The notes under the pieces were generated by a model that saw only the letters and a program-made list of their open reading frames with translations, made no database searches and had not been told where the DNA came from. The position numbers and the translations under genes are program-made. DNA of 64,000 bases from Brevibacterium sp. JSBI002 (GTDB lineage: Bacteria > Actinomycetota > Actinomycetes > Actinomycetales > Brevibacteriaceae), in the NCBI RefSeq assembly GCF_026013965.1, contig NZ_CP110341.1:558001-622000 (forward strand). The letters run 5' to 3'. The first letter of the stretch is position 1. Every line of letters begins with the position of its first letter. Below, piece after piece: positions 16,066 through 24,553 of the stretch.

Positions 16066-17292
16066 TCAGCCCTGGTTGCCGCCGCGGCGGTTGCGCCACT
16101 GCTCGGCGGCGGCGCGAACGGCCGACTGGGCCGCGGAGCGCGGATCCGAGTGCCCCTGCCCACCGTGCTGACCTTGGCCCTGCCCCGGCTGGACCTGCCC
16201 GCCCGCTCCCTGTCCAGAGCCGCCCTGGCCCTGTCCGCCGACATACTGCCCGGACCGATCTGCCGGGGGAGTCGTCGGCTGCGGCGGGACGTTCGTGCCG
16301 TCGGCACCGCTGCCGGAGCTGCCCCTGGAATCGCCGCCCGCATCGTCGCGGCCCTGCGGTGCGGGCAGATGCGAGCCTTCGTCGGCGGCATTGGCAGCGA
16401 ACAGGGCGTTGCGGATCTCCTGGCCCATCTCGCCCAGGCCGCCAGGGTTCGACGGCATGAACAGCACGTTCGACCGGCCCTCCTGCGCGACGTTCTGCAT
16501 CGTGTCGAAGTACTGGGTCATCATCAGCAGCTGCTCGGCAGTCTTGTGGATGCCCACCTCCTGGAGCAATGCGTACTGTTCGGCGATGCCGTTGGCGATC
16601 GCCTTCCTCTGAGCGGCCACGCCTTCACCGTGCAGGCGCATCGCCTCCGATTCGGCCTGCGCTTGAGTCACGCGCTTGATCTTGTCGGCCTCGGCCAGCG
16701 ACTGCGCGGCGACCTTGTCACGCTGCGCGGCGTTGATCGAGTTCATCGAATCCCGCACGCGCGGGTCAGGGGTGATGTCCGTGACCAGAGTGCTCACGAT
16801 CTTGAAGCCGTAGCGCTTCATCGACTCCGACAGTCGGCGCTCGACGTTTTCGGCGATGTCGTCTTTCGACTCGAACGCGGTGTCGAGCGTCAGTCCCGAC
16901 AGTGCCGAACGGACGGTGTCGAAGACATAGGAGCGGATCTGCTCCTCCGAATTCGCCAGACGGTAATAGGCATCGGCGACGTTGTCCTCTTCGACGACGT
17001 ACTGGACCGCAACCGGCACCGTGACGAAGACGTTGTCCTTCGTCTTCGACTCGATGTTGACCTCGAGCTGCTGGACGCGCAGCGAGATCGGCCTGCTCGT
17101 CGTCTCGATGAACGGCACCTTCGTGTTCAGCCCCGGCCGCGCGACCTTCTTGAACTTGCCGAATCGTTCGACGATGACGTTCTCCTGCGTCTTCACCGTG
17201 AAGAACACGCTCGTGCGCAGCTTCCCGAACAGCAGGACGGCGACGACGAGGATGATGATGACAACGGCGATGATGACCGCCACTCCACTCAT
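16066..17292 (-). CDS. SPFH/Band 7 (stomatin-like) membrane protein
   Basis: A 408-residue protein. One N-terminal transmembrane helix (VAVIIAVVIIILVVAVLLF) is followed by the SPFH domain (residues ~28-185, starting FFTVKTQENVIVERFGKF). A long charged helix (RDKVAAQSLAEADKIKRVTQ onward) suits oligomeric scaffold assembly at the membrane. The last ~110 residues are a Gly/Gln/Pro-rich low-complexity tail, longer than in typical stomatins. No NfeD-type partner is adjacent. Likely roles are membrane microdomain organisation or protease regulation; this is inferred from the family. Confidence 0.9.
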   Translation of the reverse strand: MSGVAVIIAVVIIILVVAVLLFGKLRTSVFFTVKTQENVIVERFGKFKKVARPGLNTKVPFIETTSRPISLRVQQLEVNIESKTKDNVFVTVPVAVQYVVEEDNVADAYYRLANSEEQIRSYVFDTVRSALSGLTLDTAFESKDDIAENVERRLSESMKRYGFKIVSTLVTDITPDPRVRDSMNSINAAQRDKVAAQSLAEADKIKRVTQAQAESEAMRLHGEGVAAQRKAIANGIAEQYALLQEVGIHKTAEQLLMMTQYFDTMQNVAQEGRSNVLFMPSNPGGLGEMGQEIRNALFAANAADEGSHLPAPQGRDDAGGDSRGSSGSGADGTNVPPQPTTPPADRSGQYVGGQGQGGSGQGAGGQVQPGQGQGQHGGQGHSDPRSAAQSAVRAAAEQWRNRRGGNQG

Positions 17293-17424
17293 GACTCCTC
17301 CAATGGGTCGTGGTTGTCGGCCGTGCGACGACCGCTGACGCCTATCACTCTAGTAGTCATCGAGTGCCGCGTATATGACAAGCCCGCTGGTTCTCGTCTC
17401 GAGGGGGAGCTCATCACCGATACA

Positions 17425-17436
17425 TCTGATGTCAGA
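17425..17436. promoter_or_regulatory. Possible surviving GntR/FCD operator
   Basis: TCTGATGTCAGA is a perfect 5+2+5 palindrome, about 45 bp ahead of the decayed GntR gene and 320 bp ahead of nagB. FadR-subfamily regulators often bind such TCTGA/TCAGA-like sites. Function is inference. Confidence 0.4.
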
Positions 17437-17480
17437 CGTAGACTGGAGGCTCAGCGTGGAACGACCACCGGCAGGTGATC

Positions 17481-17730
17481 ATGGCGGATCCGACAGAGAC
17501 CGGACGGGAAGTGACGACCTCCGACAGAATCAAGGATCTCATTCTCTCCGATGGTCAGTGCACACTGCCGGCCTGCCCGAACTCAATGTGGCCGTGGCCG
17601 CCGACCTGGAGCAGACCGCACGTGCCCACGGCCTCATGCTCGAAGCGGCGGAATCCGGCGTGTCGAGGCTTTCCGCGCCGCGATCACCGCCCACTATGAG
17701 CCGATCATGCGCGTTCTCGAACAGAAATGA
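17481..17730 (+). pseudogene. Remnant of a GntR (FadR/FCD) regulator
   Basis: Only the two ends of a regulator survive. ATG 17481 begins an N-terminal piece ending DRIKDLILSDGQ, which resembles the first helix of a GntR winged helix. After about base 17560 the sequence jumps, in another frame (from about 17570), to FCD C-terminal text: LPELNVAVAADLEQTARAHG then LMLEAAESG. A third frame continues VEAFRAAITAHYEPIMRVLE and stops at 17730. The middle ~120-150 codons, holding most of the DNA-binding and effector domains, are gone. Adding one base near 17662 would restore ESGDVEAF, so at least one further frameshift exists. It probably once controlled nagB. Confidence 0.7.
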
Positions 17731-17755
17731 TTGACTGAACGCAGAAGGAGACAAC

Positions 17756-18538
17756 ATGGAAGTCGTCATCGCCGACGAATACACGCTGGCGGAGCTCGCC
17801 GCCGACGCGATCGAGCGGTTGCTGCGCACCGAAGCCTCACCCGTCCTCGGCCTGGCCACCGGGTCGAGCCCGCTGCGCATCTACGATGAGTTGACCACTC
17901 GCCACAAGAACGAGGGTCTGTCCTTCGCCCGCGCGCAGGCGTTCATGCTCGACGAATACGTCGGAATCGCCGACGAGCATCCGCAGCGCTATCGCAACGT
18001 CATCGACGCTGAGATCGCCACTCGCGTCGATTTCGCCGAGGGGGCCGTCCACGGTCCCGAGGGATCCGCCGATGATTTGGCGGCCGCCTCGGCGGACTAT
18101 GAGCGAAAGATCGCCGAGGCGGGCGGGATCGACCTGCAGATCCTCGGGATCGGCAGCGACGGTCACATCGCGTTCAACGAACCCGGATCATCCCTGGCCT
18201 CGCGGACACGGGTGAAATCCCTGACGCATCAGACGCGGCTCGACAATGCGCGGTTCTTCGACGGCGACGTCGAGCAGGTGCCGAAACTGTGCCTGACCCA
18301 AGGGTTGGGCACGATCATGGAGGCGAAGCATCTCGTGCTCGTCGCGACCGGAGGCAATAAGGCCGAGGCGGTGCATCAGTTGGTCGAGGGACCGATCTCC
18401 GCGATGTGGCCGGCGACCGTGCTCCAGATGCACCCGCATGTCACGGTCATGATCGATGATGCGGCGGCGTCGAGGCTGCAGCTCGGCGACTACTACCGCC
18501 ACGCGTACGAGAACAAGCCGGAGTGGCAGAGTCTCTGA
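17756..18538 (+). CDS. nagB: Glucosamine-6-phosphate deaminase
   Basis: A 260-residue enzyme converting glucosamine-6-phosphate to fructose-6-phosphate and ammonia, linking amino-sugar use to glycolysis. The phosphate loop is LGLATGSSPL (31-40). The catalytic aspartate is Asp66 in FMLDEYVG. The key histidine is His137 in GIGSDGHIAFNEPG. Length and motifs match short bacterial NagB. The start ATG 17756 follows AGAAGGAGACAAC. It is preceded by the decayed GntR gene; no nagA or permease is adjacent in this window. Confidence 0.95.
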   Translation: MEVVIADEYTLAELAADAIERLLRTEASPVLGLATGSSPLRIYDELTTRHKNEGLSFARAQAFMLDEYVGIADEHPQRYRNVIDAEIATRVDFAEGAVHGPEGSADDLAAASADYERKIAEAGGIDLQILGIGSDGHIAFNEPGSSLASRTRVKSLTHQTRLDNARFFDGDVEQVPKLCLTQGLGTIMEAKHLVLVATGGNKAEAVHQLVEGPISAMWPATVLQMHPHVTVMIDDAAASRLQLGDYYRHAYENKPEWQSL

Positions 18539-18685
18539 GGGCCTCGCCTGCAGGGAGCTCACAGCCCTCGACCGTCTGGCCAGGCTCGGTCCGTCCGGTC
18601 GTTCACGCCGTGTTCCGTCGAGGGTGACGATGTGGGATCCGGCCAGAGCTGCCGCGCAGGCGAGGGCGGGTGCAGTTGAGCTGGA

Positions 18686-19350
18686 TCAATTCTGCGGTGT
18701 GCGCACGGTGATCGTCAGCTCCGGCTTCGCCGCCGGGCGTTCATCAGCGGAAAACGAGTCGACGACCTGATCGACGAGCGGCTGGAGGAACAGCTTGCCC
18801 AGCTGCCGGATCATGACTGTGACGACCTGATCGACGCGACTCCTGTCCGTCGAGGCGACGCCTCCCGAGCGCATGGAATCCACGCTCTGCAGTGAGAGCC
18901 GGGCCAGGCGTGTGATGAGAGTGCGACCGGCAGAGCCTTCGAGGAGTTCGCGGCGCAGGTAGCCGACTATGAGCGGGTTCGCCTTGAGCATCTGAGCCAC
19001 CGCGGCATCGCGCCCGGCGGTATCCGCGACGGAGTCCGGAGCTGCGGCATCGGCTTCGGTGATCGCTGCGGCGAATTGGTCGACGATCCAACTCTCGACA
19101 GCCGCCCGCAGTCCGTCCTTCGAGCCGAAGTGGTGTGAGATCAGGCCGATGGCCACTCCCGCCTCGGAGGCGATCGCGCGCAGGGGAGTGCCGGCGAATC
19201 CGGTCGTGGCGAACTGATGGAGACCGGCATTGCGAATCCGGGCCGGCTCGTGAGATCTATCGCCGAGGACTCGCCGGTGTCGGCGTTCCTGCTCTTGCGC
19301 TCCTCATTCATCGGCACATCCATGTCCTCACTTCTGTCGTCCGGGGCCAT
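18686..19350 (-). pseudogene. TetR-family regulator split by one frameshift
   Basis: The N-terminal frame starts at ATG 19350 (MAPDDRSEDMDVPMNEERKS) and runs to SAIDLTSR. The rest is in a different frame: ARIRNAGLHQFATTGF, AGTPLRAIASEAGVAIGL and ISHHFGSKDGLR form a complete TetR HTH, continuing to a normal C-terminus at 18686. The downstream frame has no ATG, GTG or TTG before the HTH. Adding one G near 19240-19246 (GGCCC to GGGCCC) fuses both parts into a normal ~220-residue TetR. It is divergent from the CaiB-type gene with a palindrome between. It may be a true mutation or a sequencing error. Confidence 0.75.
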
Positions 19351-19441
19351 TCTCTCAGACCGATGCTGTTGCCCTTTCTCCTGCCGATGCTCGTGCTCGT
19401 GTCGGTGTTCGTACCTGGAAGCCGGGAACTTCTCGTCATAG

Positions 19442-19461
19442 TATTGAACGTTCTTTCAATA
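19442..19461. promoter_or_regulatory. Probable TetR operator
   Basis: TATTGAA-CGTTCT-TTCAATA is a perfect 7+7 inverted repeat with 6-bp spacer, in the divergent gap between the frameshifted tetR and the CaiB-type gene. It is about 50 bp ahead of the latter's start. Confidence 0.65.
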
Positions 19462-19513
19462 TCCTATACATTCATTCAGGAAAGTTGATTCGACTCGACC
19501 GGGGGATCCGCGA

Positions 19514-20386
19514 ATGACCGCCTCTCAACCGCTCAGCGGAGTCACGGTGATCTCTCTTGCCGTCAATCTGCCAGGACCGCTGGCGGCAGCGCGCCTGCAT
19601 GCTCTCGGTGCTCGGGTCATCAAGGTCGAACCGCCTATCGGCGATCCCCTGAACCTGATGTTCCCCGCCTACTACCAGGAGCTCACCGACGGCCAGGAGA
19701 TCCGCACCATCGACCTCAAAGATGATGAGGGAATCGAACAGCTCCGGACGCTCTTGGCCGGGGCCGACCTGCTGCTCACCTCGATGCGTCCCCGCGCAGC
19801 CGCCGCTCTCAGCCTGCCGGAACTCGTCGACGAACACGGGCTGGTCCACGTCGAGATCGTCGGCTTTGCCGGCGACCGCGCCGACGTCCCCGGCCACGAC
19901 CTCACCTATCAGGCGGCGCACTCCACCCTCCTCCCCGGAACCATGCCCACAGTGCCCGTCGCCGATGTCCTCGGCGGCGAGCACGCGGCATTCCAGGCTC
20001 TGGCAGGGCTGCACGAACTCGAGACCCGACGCGCTGCTGCCCAGGGTGCCGGTGATCAGGACGCGAACGGTCAGCACAGCGGCGGAATCGTCCGTCGCGT
20101 CGTCCTCGACGAGGCGGCCGAATGGGCGGCGGGACCGGCACGGCACAGAATGAGCACACCGGGAGGTCCCCTCGGCGGGGGAACGCCTTTCTATCGGACC
20201 TACTCGACCGCTGACGGTCATATCGCCGTCGCCTGCCTCGAGCCCCATTTCGCGAAGGCGCTGGCCTCCCTCGTCGGGTCCGAACACGAGGAACTCGAGA
20301 AGGCCTTCGCCGCCGAGCCGACGGCGTACTGGATCGACTTCGCAGCCGAGCATGATCTGCCCATTGAGCGAGTCGCTCTCGGCTGA
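19514..20386 (+). CDS. CaiB/BaiF family III CoA-transferase, short form
   Basis: A 290-residue protein. The family N-terminus is clear: LSGVTVISLAVNLPGPLAAA then RLHALGARVIKVEPPIGDPL. The GHDLTYQAAHS segment contains the aspartate expected to carry CoA (the GxDL motif). It is ~100 residues shorter than usual family III enzymes; the missing part is mainly in the middle and C-terminus, and the end (AYWIDFAAEHDLPIERV) still aligns with the family. It precedes an acyl-CoA dehydrogenase by ~155 bp on the same strand, which points to activation and oxidation of a branched or carnitine-like acid. The start follows CGGGGGATCCGCGA. Confidence 0.8.
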   Translation: MTASQPLSGVTVISLAVNLPGPLAAARLHALGARVIKVEPPIGDPLNLMFPAYYQELTDGQEIRTIDLKDDEGIEQLRTLLAGADLLLTSMRPRAAAALSLPELVDEHGLVHVEIVGFAGDRADVPGHDLTYQAAHSTLLPGTMPTVPVADVLGGEHAAFQALAGLHELETRRAAAQGAGDQDANGQHSGGIVRRVVLDEAAEWAAGPARHRMSTPGGPLGGGTPFYRTYSTADGHIAVACLEPHFAKALASLVGSEHEELEKAFAAEPTAYWIDFAAEHDLPIERVALG

Positions 20387-20542
20387 ACATTGGACACACG
20401 AATACCCCCACATGATCACCCGGAGCGCATCCCCGCACCAGCACCCCGCATCCCTCTCATCAGCACCTCCCACCACTGACCTCTCTGGGGCCCGCACGGC
20501 CTTTCGGAACCAACACGACGAGCAGATTCAGGAGACCTCACA

Positions 20543-21697
20543 ATGATTCTCGACGGATACCGCGGCGCCTGGGAGACCCAGGAGACGGATGACCTGCGCG
20601 ATCTGGCACGCGGATTCTTCGCCAAGGAGATCGTGCCGCACGAAGCCCGCTTCGCCGAGCAGAAGCAGGTCGATCGTGACACGTGGACCCGGGCCGGCGA
20701 CGCCGGTCTGCTGTGCATCTCGATCCCCGAAGAGTACGGCGGCGGTGGCGGCACCTTCGCCCACGAGGCGGTGCTCCTGCAGGAACAGGGGTTCGTCGGC
20801 GACACCTCCTGGGGCAACAGCGTTCACTCGACGATCAACGCCCACTACATCAACGCCTTCGGCACCGAAGAGCAGAAGCACAGGTGGCTGCCCCGCATGG
20901 CCACCGGCGAGCTCGTGTCGGCGATCGCCATGACCGAACCGGGCACCGGATCGGACCTGCAGAACATCACGACCCGGGCGGTGCGTGACGGCGACGAATA
21001 TGTCATCAACGGCGCCAAGACGTTCATCACCAACGGGTCCCATGCCGACCTCGTCATCATCGTGGCTCGCACCAGCGACGAGCCCGGCGCGAAGGGTGTC
21101 TCGCTCATCGTGGCCGAGGTGAATGATCTGTCGGGGTTCTCGCGCGGACGTGTGCTGGAGAAGGTCGGACTGCACGGGCAGGACACGCGGGAGCTGTTCT
21201 TCGAGGACATGCGCGTCCCGGCCGAGAACGTCCTCGGCGGAGCCGAAGGCCGCGGATTCATCCAGCTCATGCAGCAGCTGCCTCAGGAACGACTGGCGAT
21301 CGCCGTCGGCGGTGCCGCGACCGCGGAATTCGCCGTCCGGGAGACCGTCGCCTATGCGAAGGAGCGGGAGGCCTTCGGCAGGCCCATCCTCGGTTTCCAG
21401 AACACGAAATTCGTCCTCGCCGAATGTGCCACCGAGACATTGTCCGTCCGCACCTTCATCGACCACCTCACCAGCGAACACATCAAGGGAACGCTGACGA
21501 CAGAGCAGGCGTCGGCCGGGAAGTACTGGGCGACGGATGCTCAGAACCGGGTCGTTGACCGCTGCCTGCAGGTATTCGGCGGCTACGGGTACATGATCGA
21601 ATACCCGATTGCTCGCCTCTACGCCGATGCCCGGGTGCAGAAGATCTACGGCGGTACGAACGAGATCATGAAGGAGCTCATCGCTCGGGGCCTGTGA
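20543..21697 (+). CDS. Acyl-CoA dehydrogenase
   Basis: A 384-residue FAD enzyme that introduces the alpha-beta double bond into acyl-CoA. FAD-contact motifs are AIAMTEPGTGSDLQ and VINGAKTFITNG. The C-terminal loop reads KIYGGTNEIMKELI, lacking the medium-chain type glutamate at that place. A glutamate at 249 (LPQERLAIAVGG) occupies the alternative catalytic position known from isovaleryl- and long-chain enzymes, which suggests that substrate group. The start ATG 20543 follows CAGGAGACCTCAC. Its likely partner is the CoA-transferase gene just upstream. Confidence 0.92.
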   Translation: MILDGYRGAWETQETDDLRDLARGFFAKEIVPHEARFAEQKQVDRDTWTRAGDAGLLCISIPEEYGGGGGTFAHEAVLLQEQGFVGDTSWGNSVHSTINAHYINAFGTEEQKHRWLPRMATGELVSAIAMTEPGTGSDLQNITTRAVRDGDEYVINGAKTFITNGSHADLVIIVARTSDEPGAKGVSLIVAEVNDLSGFSRGRVLEKVGLHGQDTRELFFEDMRVPAENVLGGAEGRGFIQLMQQLPQERLAIAVGGAATAEFAVRETVAYAKEREAFGRPILGFQNTKFVLAECATETLSVRTFIDHLTSEHIKGTLTTEQASAGKYWATDAQNRVVDRCLQVFGGYGYMIEYPIARLYADARVQKIYGGTNEIMKELIARGL

Positions 21698-21814
21698 AGC
21701 CGGGCTCCGGCGCCGACGAGGCGTCTGGTGCCGACGGGGCGTCCGGCACGTGTCGGGCTCCACCTGTACGCCCCCTCAAGACCGAGTGCGCGCGGGTATG
21801 GGAAGATTGACAGC

Positions 21815-22894
21815 GTGTCGAAAGTACTTGAGATCTTGACCCCGGAGGGCCTCCCGCCGCTTAACGAGAAGCCCGGTGTCTCCTTCATCATGCCGGTGCT
21901 CAACGAGGCCGAACACATCGAGCAGGCGATCACCACGATCCTCGGTCAGGAGTATGACGGGGACAAAGAAGTCGTCCTCGCCCTGGGCCCCTCGACCGAC
22001 GATACGAACGCCATCATCGAAACGATGGCCGCCCGCGATCCGCGGATCCAGACTGTCGACAATCCGCAGGCCGCGACCCCGATCGGACTCAACCTCGCGA
22101 TCGCCGCAACCCGGCACCCGGTGATCATCCGAGTCGACGCGCACTCCGGTCTCGGCACCGACTACACCAGGCAGGCCATCGACACCCTGCGTGAGACGAA
22201 GGCCGCGAACTGCGGCGGACTCATGCTCGCCCGCGGCAAGACCTCCTTCCAGAAGGCCGTGGCGCGGGCCTATATGTCCCCGGTCGGCCTCGGCGGTCCC
22301 GCCTACCACTCCGGCGACGAGGCGCAGGAAGCCGAATCGGCCTACCTCGGCGTCTACCGTCGGGAAGTGTTCGACCACCTCGGCGGATTCGACGAAGGAA
22401 TCAAACGCGGACAGGACTGGGAACTCAACCTGCGCATCCGCTCCGCGGGCGGCCGCATCTGGTTCAACCCGGACATGGAAGTCACCTACTGGCCGCGCGG
22501 CACCTGGTCGAAGATCGCGCAGCAGTTCTGGGCCACCGGAATCTGGCGTGCCGAACTCATCCGCCGCTACGGATCGCAGAACTCCATCCGCTACTTCGCC
22601 CCGCCGCTGCTCGTGCTCGGCATGAGTGCGGCCGTGATCGAGACCCTGCTCCAGCTGTCCGGATCGACGAAGCGGTGGCCGAAGTTCCTCCGCCGCTTCA
22701 CCTCCCTCATCCACGTGCCCAGCTTCGGCTACATCGCCGGAATCCTGGCCACCGCCTCGGCGGCGAAGGACTGCGGACGACGCGAGCGATTCTGGTTCGG
22801 CATCGTCCTGCCGACCATGCACCTGTGCTGGGGCGCCGGGTTCCTCCGGGGACTCGTCACCGGAGCCGGAACGACGAAGGACAGCAGCCGATGA
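21815..22894 (+). CDS. Glycosyltransferase family 2, ExoA-like
   Basis: A 359-residue inverting GT-A glycosyltransferase. The start GTG 21815 (VSKVLEILTPEG) has GGGAAG upstream; a longer frame from 21728 adds a leader that is probably untranslated. The GT2 core begins VSFIMPVLNEAEHIEQAITT, with the DxD-like VDAHS, and GGLMLARGK and RGQDWELNLRIRSAG (the ED-type acceptor motif). Two or three hydrophobic segments at the C-terminus place it at the membrane. It resembles succinoglycan ExoA proteins. It overlaps the next gene by ATGA, so the two are coupled. Confidence 0.88.
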   Translation: MSKVLEILTPEGLPPLNEKPGVSFIMPVLNEAEHIEQAITTILGQEYDGDKEVVLALGPSTDDTNAIIETMAARDPRIQTVDNPQAATPIGLNLAIAATRHPVIIRVDAHSGLGTDYTRQAIDTLRETKAANCGGLMLARGKTSFQKAVARAYMSPVGLGGPAYHSGDEAQEAESAYLGVYRREVFDHLGGFDEGIKRGQDWELNLRIRSAGGRIWFNPDMEVTYWPRGTWSKIAQQFWATGIWRAELIRRYGSQNSIRYFAPPLLVLGMSAAVIETLLQLSGSTKRWPKFLRRFTSLIHVPSFGYIAGILATASAAKDCGRRERFWFGIVLPTMHLCWGAGFLRGLVTGAGTTKDSSR

Positions 22895-23808
22895 GCAAGA
22901 AGAAGCCGAGCCAGCCCCACCAGGATCGCTATGGCCGCGGCATGAACGATCCGCTGCCGACTCCCGATCCCGAGTCGAACGAACGCATTCCCGTGCCCGA
23001 CCGCCCCGCGCCGAAGAAGTTCAACGCACCGCTGTGGGCCGGTGCCATCGTGGTCCTCCTCGTCGCGGGCGTGCTCGTATTCAATTTCGTGAAGTCAGAT
23101 GATCAGCTGACCGTGGATTCGCTCAATCCGCCGGCCGTCGGCGCCCTCGACGGCGGATCGTCGGTGTACCCGGCGAACTCGCAGCTCGCCTTCACCGAGA
23201 ACGTGAAGTTCGGCTACCTACCGGCACCTACCCTCACCGCGCTGGGCGACGGCACGATCGTCGCCGCGAACCCGCAGACGGCGGCGAAGGACATGGGCCT
23301 GAAGCAGGGCCTCGATGAGCTCGACGCCGAGGAATTCCTCGACCAGACCATCAAACCGGCCCGCAAGGACACGAGCCCCGGCGAACCGATGACCTGGGAT
23401 CAGATCGTCGACGAGTTCGGCGGGGACACCGTTTTCATGCCCGCCATCGACTCCGCCGAGGTGGCAACCCCGGCACTGAAGACCATCACCGAGGCGGGGC
23501 TCGAGGACTCGACGCTCGTGCGCACCGATGACCCCGAGGTGGCCCGTGCCGCCGCCGATGCCGGAGTCGGCGCCATGTTCACCGGGGACGTGACGGCGTC
23601 CGGGAACGAATCGCTGTCCGGCGCCGGATACACGGCCCTGGCCGTCGAGGCCGAGGCCGCCGAGAAATGGACCGGAGTCGACCTCGACGTCTGGGCCATC
23701 GACGTCAAAGACAAGAAGCAGCTCGATAAGCTCGCCGATGCTGGAGTCACCGGCGCGCTGAGTGCGAACCCGTACACGGTCCTGCCGTCCGAAGTGAAGA
23801 CCGACTGA
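22891..23808 (+). CDS. Membrane-anchored GDPD-like pseudoenzyme
   Basis: A 305-residue protein with a ~45-residue polar N-terminus, one transmembrane helix (LWAGAIVVLLVAGVLVFNFV, about 48-67) and an extracytoplasmic domain. The domain follows the order of a glycerophosphodiester phosphodiesterase TIM barrel: PANSQLAFTENVKFG mirrors the ENTxxAF helix, LGDGTIVAANPQT mirrors the DGxLVVxHD strand, GLDELDAEEF and MTWDQIVDEFGG follow, and DVWAIDVKDKKQLDKLADAG with GVTGALSANPYTVL mirrors the end. The HRG, EN, ExD and HD catalytic residues are all replaced, so hydrolysis is unlikely. It is coupled to the GT2 gene; a lipid- or polymer-binding role is possible. Confidence 0.6.
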   Translation: MSKKKPSQPHQDRYGRGMNDPLPTPDPESNERIPVPDRPAPKKFNAPLWAGAIVVLLVAGVLVFNFVKSDDQLTVDSLNPPAVGALDGGSSVYPANSQLAFTENVKFGYLPAPTLTALGDGTIVAANPQTAAKDMGLKQGLDELDAEEFLDQTIKPARKDTSPGEPMTWDQIVDEFGGDTVFMPAIDSAEVATPALKTITEAGLEDSTLVRTDDPEVARAAADAGVGAMFTGDVTASGNESLSGAGYTALAVEAEAAEKWTGVDLDVWAIDVKDKKQLDKLADAGVTGALSANPYTVLPSEVKTD

Positions 23809-23830
23809 ACTCGACAACCAAGGAGACGCA

Positions 23831-24292
23831 ATGACTCAGCCCATCGGCAACCCGTCGCATATCGGAAATCTGGATGCCAGCCAGCTCGGCCCGCAGCCGA
23901 CCTACCTGCCGGACGACCACCCGGACGTCGACGCTCGCAATCGCATCGACGCAGGTGAAGAGCCCATCGATGTCGCTGCCGCACTGCCGGCCTCGTCCCT
24001 GGCCTGGGCGGAACTCGCCGATGAAGCGCACAAGGAAGGCCGCCTCGTCGACGCCTATGCCTACGCGCGCGTCGGCTACCACCGCGGCCTCGATGCCCTG
24101 CGCGCGGCCGGTTGGCGCGGCGCGGGACCGATCCCGTATTCGCATGAGGTCAACCGCGGATTCCTCCGTGCGCTCTACGCCCTCGGCCGGGCCGCCGGAG
24201 CGATCGGCGAAGGCGAAGAGGCCGCCCGCATCGAAGAGTTCCTGCACTCGTCCGACCCGACGGCCGTGGAGGCCATCGGCCGCGGGGAGTGA
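23831..24292 (+). CDS. DUF3151 family protein
   Basis: A 153-residue soluble actinobacterial protein of unknown function. The family hallmarks are ALPASSLAWAELADEAHKEG, RLVDAYAYARVGYHRGLDAL, GWRGAGPIPYSHEVNRGFLR and ALYALGRAAGAIGEGEEAAR. The start ATG 23831 follows AAGGAGACGCA. It lies 22 bp after the GDPD-like gene and is probably co-transcribed with it and the glycosyltransferase. A long stem-loop closes the unit. Confidence 0.85.
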   Translation: MTQPIGNPSHIGNLDASQLGPQPTYLPDDHPDVDARNRIDAGEEPIDVAAALPASSLAWAELADEAHKEGRLVDAYAYARVGYHRGLDALRAAGWRGAGPIPYSHEVNRGFLRALYALGRAAGAIGEGEEAARIEEFLHSSDPTAVEAIGRGE

Positions 24293-24344
24293 GACGACTC
24301 GCTCGGTGAGGTTCGGGCCGTAGTCTCGGCTCTGAATCGGTGGC

Positions 24345-24404
24345 AGCCCAGTTGCCGACGAATAGCACCGGTTTGAACATGTGCTTTTCGTCGTCAACTG
24401 GGCT
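24345..24404 (+). terminator. 60-nt stem-loop terminator (palindrome family A, copy 1)
   Basis: AGCCCAGTTG.CGACGAA.AGCAC pairs with its complement around a short loop, and TTTT follows. It closes the GT2-DUF3151 unit. Its reverse complement aligns over 60 nt with the palindrome at 27679-27738; both contain AGCACATGTTCAAA. Confidence 0.8.
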
Positions 24405-24553
24405 TTTCTGCTTGTCGGGCCGCTGCGGTGCCGGCGCTGCGTCTCGCATAGGGGAAGCGCGCGGCCGGGCGCGGTCGCTGGGCCTAGAGTGCGGGTAACC
24501 GACCACTCGCCGCCGTGTGCCGATCGCCGCGCACGCCCGGAGACAGGATCCAG

